Source: an uncultured SAR116 cluster alpha proteobacterium
Lineage (GTDB): Bacteria; Pseudomonadota; Alphaproteobacteria; Puniceispirillales; Puniceispirillaceae
Direction: 5' to 3'
DNA: 64,000 bases
Assembly: GCA_902516825.1 (NCBI GenBank)
Contig: CABXZZ010000001.1
Location: 1 to 64,000, forward strand
Shown here: positions 63,377 to 64,000 of the stretch, one piece after another
Layout: the number at the start of each line of letters is the position of its first letter
Numbering within the stretch: position 1 is the stretch's first letter
The notes under the pieces: model-generated
Database searches by the model: none
Told to the model about the DNA's origin: nothing
What the model saw: the letters and a program-made list of their open reading frames with translations, nothing else
Translations under genes and position numbers: made by a program

Positions 63377-64000
63377 AGAATCCCAAGATGGTCAGGAGAA
63401 AACCGAAGAACCCTCCCAACGAAAAATCGATAAGTCCAGGGAAGATGGTCAGGTACTACAATCCAAGGAAATGTTTGTGTTTTCCTCTATTGCAATGGGC
63501 CTTCTTATTTTTCTATTTATACCCGAGTTTGCAATACCAAGTATGAATCAATGGGGGAGACTATTTCAAATAGAAAGTAAAGAACAACTCTCCAGCCTTC
63601 CTTTTATACGTCTATATCAAGTTTTTGAGATCATCGTCATTATTGCGTTATTTTTAGGTGTTCCGTTGATGATAGTAAGCCTTTTAACACAACTAGCAGT
63701 CGGTGGAATAAATTTTGCCCCTAAAGCAGCCGCGTTTAAAGGCAATAAGATTAATCCTATAAAGGGGTTAAAACGAATGTTCTCGATGAAAGGGTTAGTA
63801 GAACTTGGGAAGTCTGTGCTTAAAGTTGTCCTATTAATTGGTCTTGCAGCTATTGTGATTTACATAATGCTACCTCAATTGCTCCAGATCTCGCATGGTT
63901 CTCTTAAAAGTGCGTTAGAAGTTATGTATTATGCCTTCCCATTTCTAATAGGAACGCTGCTAACCGCTTTAGCCGTAATCGCTGCTATTGATTATTTCTG
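63369..64000 (+). CDS. flhB: Export switch protein FlhB, 3' end missing
   Basis: The first about 210 residues of FlhB: 'EKTEEPSQRKIDKSREDGQV', then membrane helices and 'NKINPIKGLKRMFSMKGLVE'. The window ends before the cytosolic domain with the NPTH autocleavage site. FlhB with FliK controls the hook-to-filament switch. Confidence 0.95.
   Translation, partial: MAEESQDGQEKTEEPSQRKIDKSREDGQVLQSKEMFVFSSIAMGLLIFLFIPEFAIPSMNQWGRLFQIESKEQLSSLPFIRLYQVFEIIVIIALFLGVPLMIVSLLTQLAVGGINFAPKAAAFKGNKINPIKGLKRMFSMKGLVELGKSVLKVVLLIGLAAIVIYIMLPQLLQISHGSLKSALEVMYYAFPFLIGTLLTALAVIAAIDYF

Overview
The window is almost entirely one large flagellar locus from an AT-rich proteobacterium. Gene order is the polar-flagellum order known from Vibrio and Pseudomonas and from the Fla1 cluster of Rhodobacter sphaeroides: flgP-flgT-flgA-flgM-flgN, flgBCDEFGHIJKL, flagellins, fliD, fliS-fliT, two sigma54 activators, then fliEFGHIJ, fliKLMN, fliOPQR-flhB. 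The pair of complementary truncated sigma54 activators (FleQ-like without an N-terminal domain, FleT-like without a DNA-binding domain, fleT just before fliE) matches the R. sphaeroides Fla1 arrangement most closely. I would place the organism as a marine-type, low-GC alpha- or gammaproteobacterium. The sequence alone does not settle which.

Layout. 1-5172: H/T-ring proteins (FlgP, FlgT), a LysM-like protein, FlgA, anti-sigma28 FlgM, an FlgN-like chaperone, a DUF2802-like membrane protein, and two minus-strand unknowns (a lipoprotein and an acidic protein). 5196-21355: rod, hook, rings and hook-filament junction. 21366-25413: nonulosonic (pseudaminic-type) acid genes pseB, pseC, a neuB-family gene and pseF. 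25466-32321: two giant flagellins. 32361-35927: two tandem TPR-glycosyltransferase paralogues. 35960-38686: HisH-like, HisF-like and WbpG/PseA-type amidotransferase. 38681-41847 (minus): a decayed methyltransferase, an acetyltransferase-like gene, a true pseI and a formyltransferase. 42090-45173: an unknown gene and giant fliD. 45399-47129: a ClC-type channel with CBS domains. 47415-64000: chaperones, regulators, basal body, C-ring and export apparatus, running off the window inside flhB.

The striking property is that the surface-exposed axial proteins are all inflated while the rest of the machine is of normal size: hook FlgE 1495 aa, junction FlgK 1739 aa, flagellins 1068 and about 1058 aa, cap FliD 864 aa. 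FlgB, FlgC, FlgF, FlgG and FlgL are ordinary. FliD carries three tandem copies of a roughly 100-residue module, and recognisable copies of the same module occur in the FlgK insert. Combined with dedicated sugar genes and two TPR-GT enzymes of the FlmG type, this suggests a thick, decorated and probably heavily glycosylated flagellar surface.

Regulation can be read directly. At least nine sites matching TGGCA-N6-TTGCW sit before flgB, flgG, pseB, TPR-GT1, hisH, fliS, fleT, fliK and fliO. Sigma28-like sites (TAAnnTTT-N10/11-GnCGTTWW) precede flgM, fliD and both flagellins. Flagellin 1 also has a hairpin that would hide its ribosome binding site in any long transcript.
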